Assembly: GCA_003233345.1 (NCBI GenBank)
Contig: QILK01000196.1
Coordinates: forward strand, 1 to 33,583
Reading direction: 5' to 3'
Length of the DNA: 33,583 nucleotides
Source of the DNA: Gammaproteobacteria bacterium
GTDB lineage: Bacteria; Pseudomonadota; Gammaproteobacteria; SZUA-21
The position numbers and the translations under genes are program-made. Under the pieces are notes generated by a model that did not search any database, was not told the DNA's origin, and saw nothing but the letters and a program-made list of their open reading frames with translations. Below, one piece after another: positions 33,066 through 33,583 of this stretch (position 1 is its first letter; each line of letters begins with the position of its first letter).

Positions 33066-33583
33066 ATGGCATCTAAAAACAAAGAAAAAGTAGAACTTAC
33101 CGGGGCGGAGATTTTGGTTGCAGCACTTAAGTGTGAGGGCGTCAAGGAAATATTTGGATACCCAGGTGGTGCTGTATTACATATTTACGATGCGCTCTAC
33201 CGGCAGAATGACATAAACCATATCATGGTTCGCCACGAGCAGGCTGCCACACATGCAGCCGATGGTTATGCGCGGGCTTCCGGAAAGCCAGGCGTTGTGC
33301 TGGTCACGTCAGGGCCGGGTGCTACCAATGCGGTAACCGGTATTGCAACGGCCTATATGGATTCGATTCCGATGGTAGTGATTACCGGTCAGGTTCCTAC
33401 CAACTTAATTGGCGTTGATGCGTTTCAGGAAGTTGATGCAGTTGGCATTACCCGGCCCTGCGTTAAACATAATTTTTTGATAAAAAATGTAAAAGACCTG
33501 GCCTTGACGATTAAAAAAGCGTTTTACGTTGCCACCACCGGCAGGCCCGGACCGGTGGTTGTTGATATACCAAAAGATATCAC
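33066..33583 (+). CDS. ilvB: Acetolactate synthase large subunit, N-terminal part (runs off the window)
   Basis: Thiamine-diphosphate enzyme that makes acetolactate, the first common step of valine, leucine and isoleucine synthesis. The 172 codons present cover the pyrimidine-binding domain: [34 protein letters not shown], the catalytic Glu in [39 protein letters not shown] and [13 protein letters not shown]. The start is ATG 33066. ilvB and ilvI are not told apart by this part; a small subunit gene is expected downstream outside the window. Confidence 0.93.
   Translation, partial: MASKNKEKVELTGAEILVAALKCEGVKEIFGYPGGAVLHIYDALYRQNDINHIMVRHEQAATHAADGYARASGKPGVVLVTSGPGATNAVTGIATAYMDSIPMVVITGQVPTNLIGVDAFQEVDAVGITRPCVKHNFLIKNVKDLALTIKKAFYVATTGRPGPVVVDIPKDI

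Noticed and set aside
1-33583. tRNA, rRNA, CRISPR arrays and known riboswitches
   Set aside because: I looked for cloverleaf ends, regularly spaced direct repeats and conserved riboswitch cores and recognised none; a covariance-model scan could still find something I missed.

Overview
The window looks like a chromosomal segment of a gammaproteobacterium with moderate to low GC. The evidence is the housekeeping order ndk-rlmN-pilW-rodZ-hisS-yfgM-bamB-der, the pair guaB/guaA next to xseA, tadA and mltF, and the start of ilvB beside proS. I cannot name a species. Two thiol/sulfur-type periplasmic proteins (a SoxXA-binding-like protein at 16732-17028 and a SoxW-like thioredoxin-fold protein at 29238-29765) would fit a sulfur-metabolising lineage, but that is only a hint.

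Layout. Positions 1-2600 are a scrap-yard: the first 50 codons of a PBP1A-type gene leaving the window, the last part of a sensor histidine kinase, an integron attC site followed by a one-gene cassette that encodes a stand-alone degenerate GyrB-like ATPase domain, a frameshifted ParE-type toxin with a headless antitoxin, an IS1182-type transposase tail and a zinc-ribbon gene. Positions 2613-12062 are the core block: an EamA transporter, a REPIN-like repeat, ndk, rlmN, pilW, rodZ, hisS, yfgM, bamB and der. ispG, usually between rodZ and hisS, is not there. Positions 12377-17028 hold a four-helix membrane protein, an ECF sigma factor with its probable membrane anti-sigma factor, an M23 endopeptidase, xseA and a small periplasmic protein.

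Positions 17211-23359 are the guanine-nucleotide locus. guaB and guaA are split by about 2.75 kb of accessory DNA bounded by two copies of the guaB 3' end (18614-18759 and 21510-21677). The inserted DNA carries an IS3-family relic, an antitoxin with a truncated ParE toxin, an intact hicBA pair, a small membrane protein and a 60-bp direct repeat. The guaB now joined to its promoter has lost 22 bp near its end and stops early; the copy beside guaA keeps the usual PNYR-type tail. The simplest reading is an element that inserted at, and duplicated, the 3' end of guaB.

Positions 23452-33583 carry an RHH antitoxin with a PIN toxin killed by a nonsense codon, tadA and mltF facing each other across a shared hairpin terminator, an unknown 202-residue protein, a second REPIN-like repeat inverted relative to the first, class I fumarase, a SoxW-like protein, acylphosphatase, proS, a MIF-family tautomerase, a DUF4124 protein and the start of acetolactate synthase.

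The strongest items for a second look are the GyrB-like cassette protein with its attC site, the guaB 3'-end duplication around the accessory island, the paired REPIN-like elements, and the pattern that three of four toxin genes are broken in three different ways while hicBA remains intact. I saw no tRNA, rRNA or CRISPR array.
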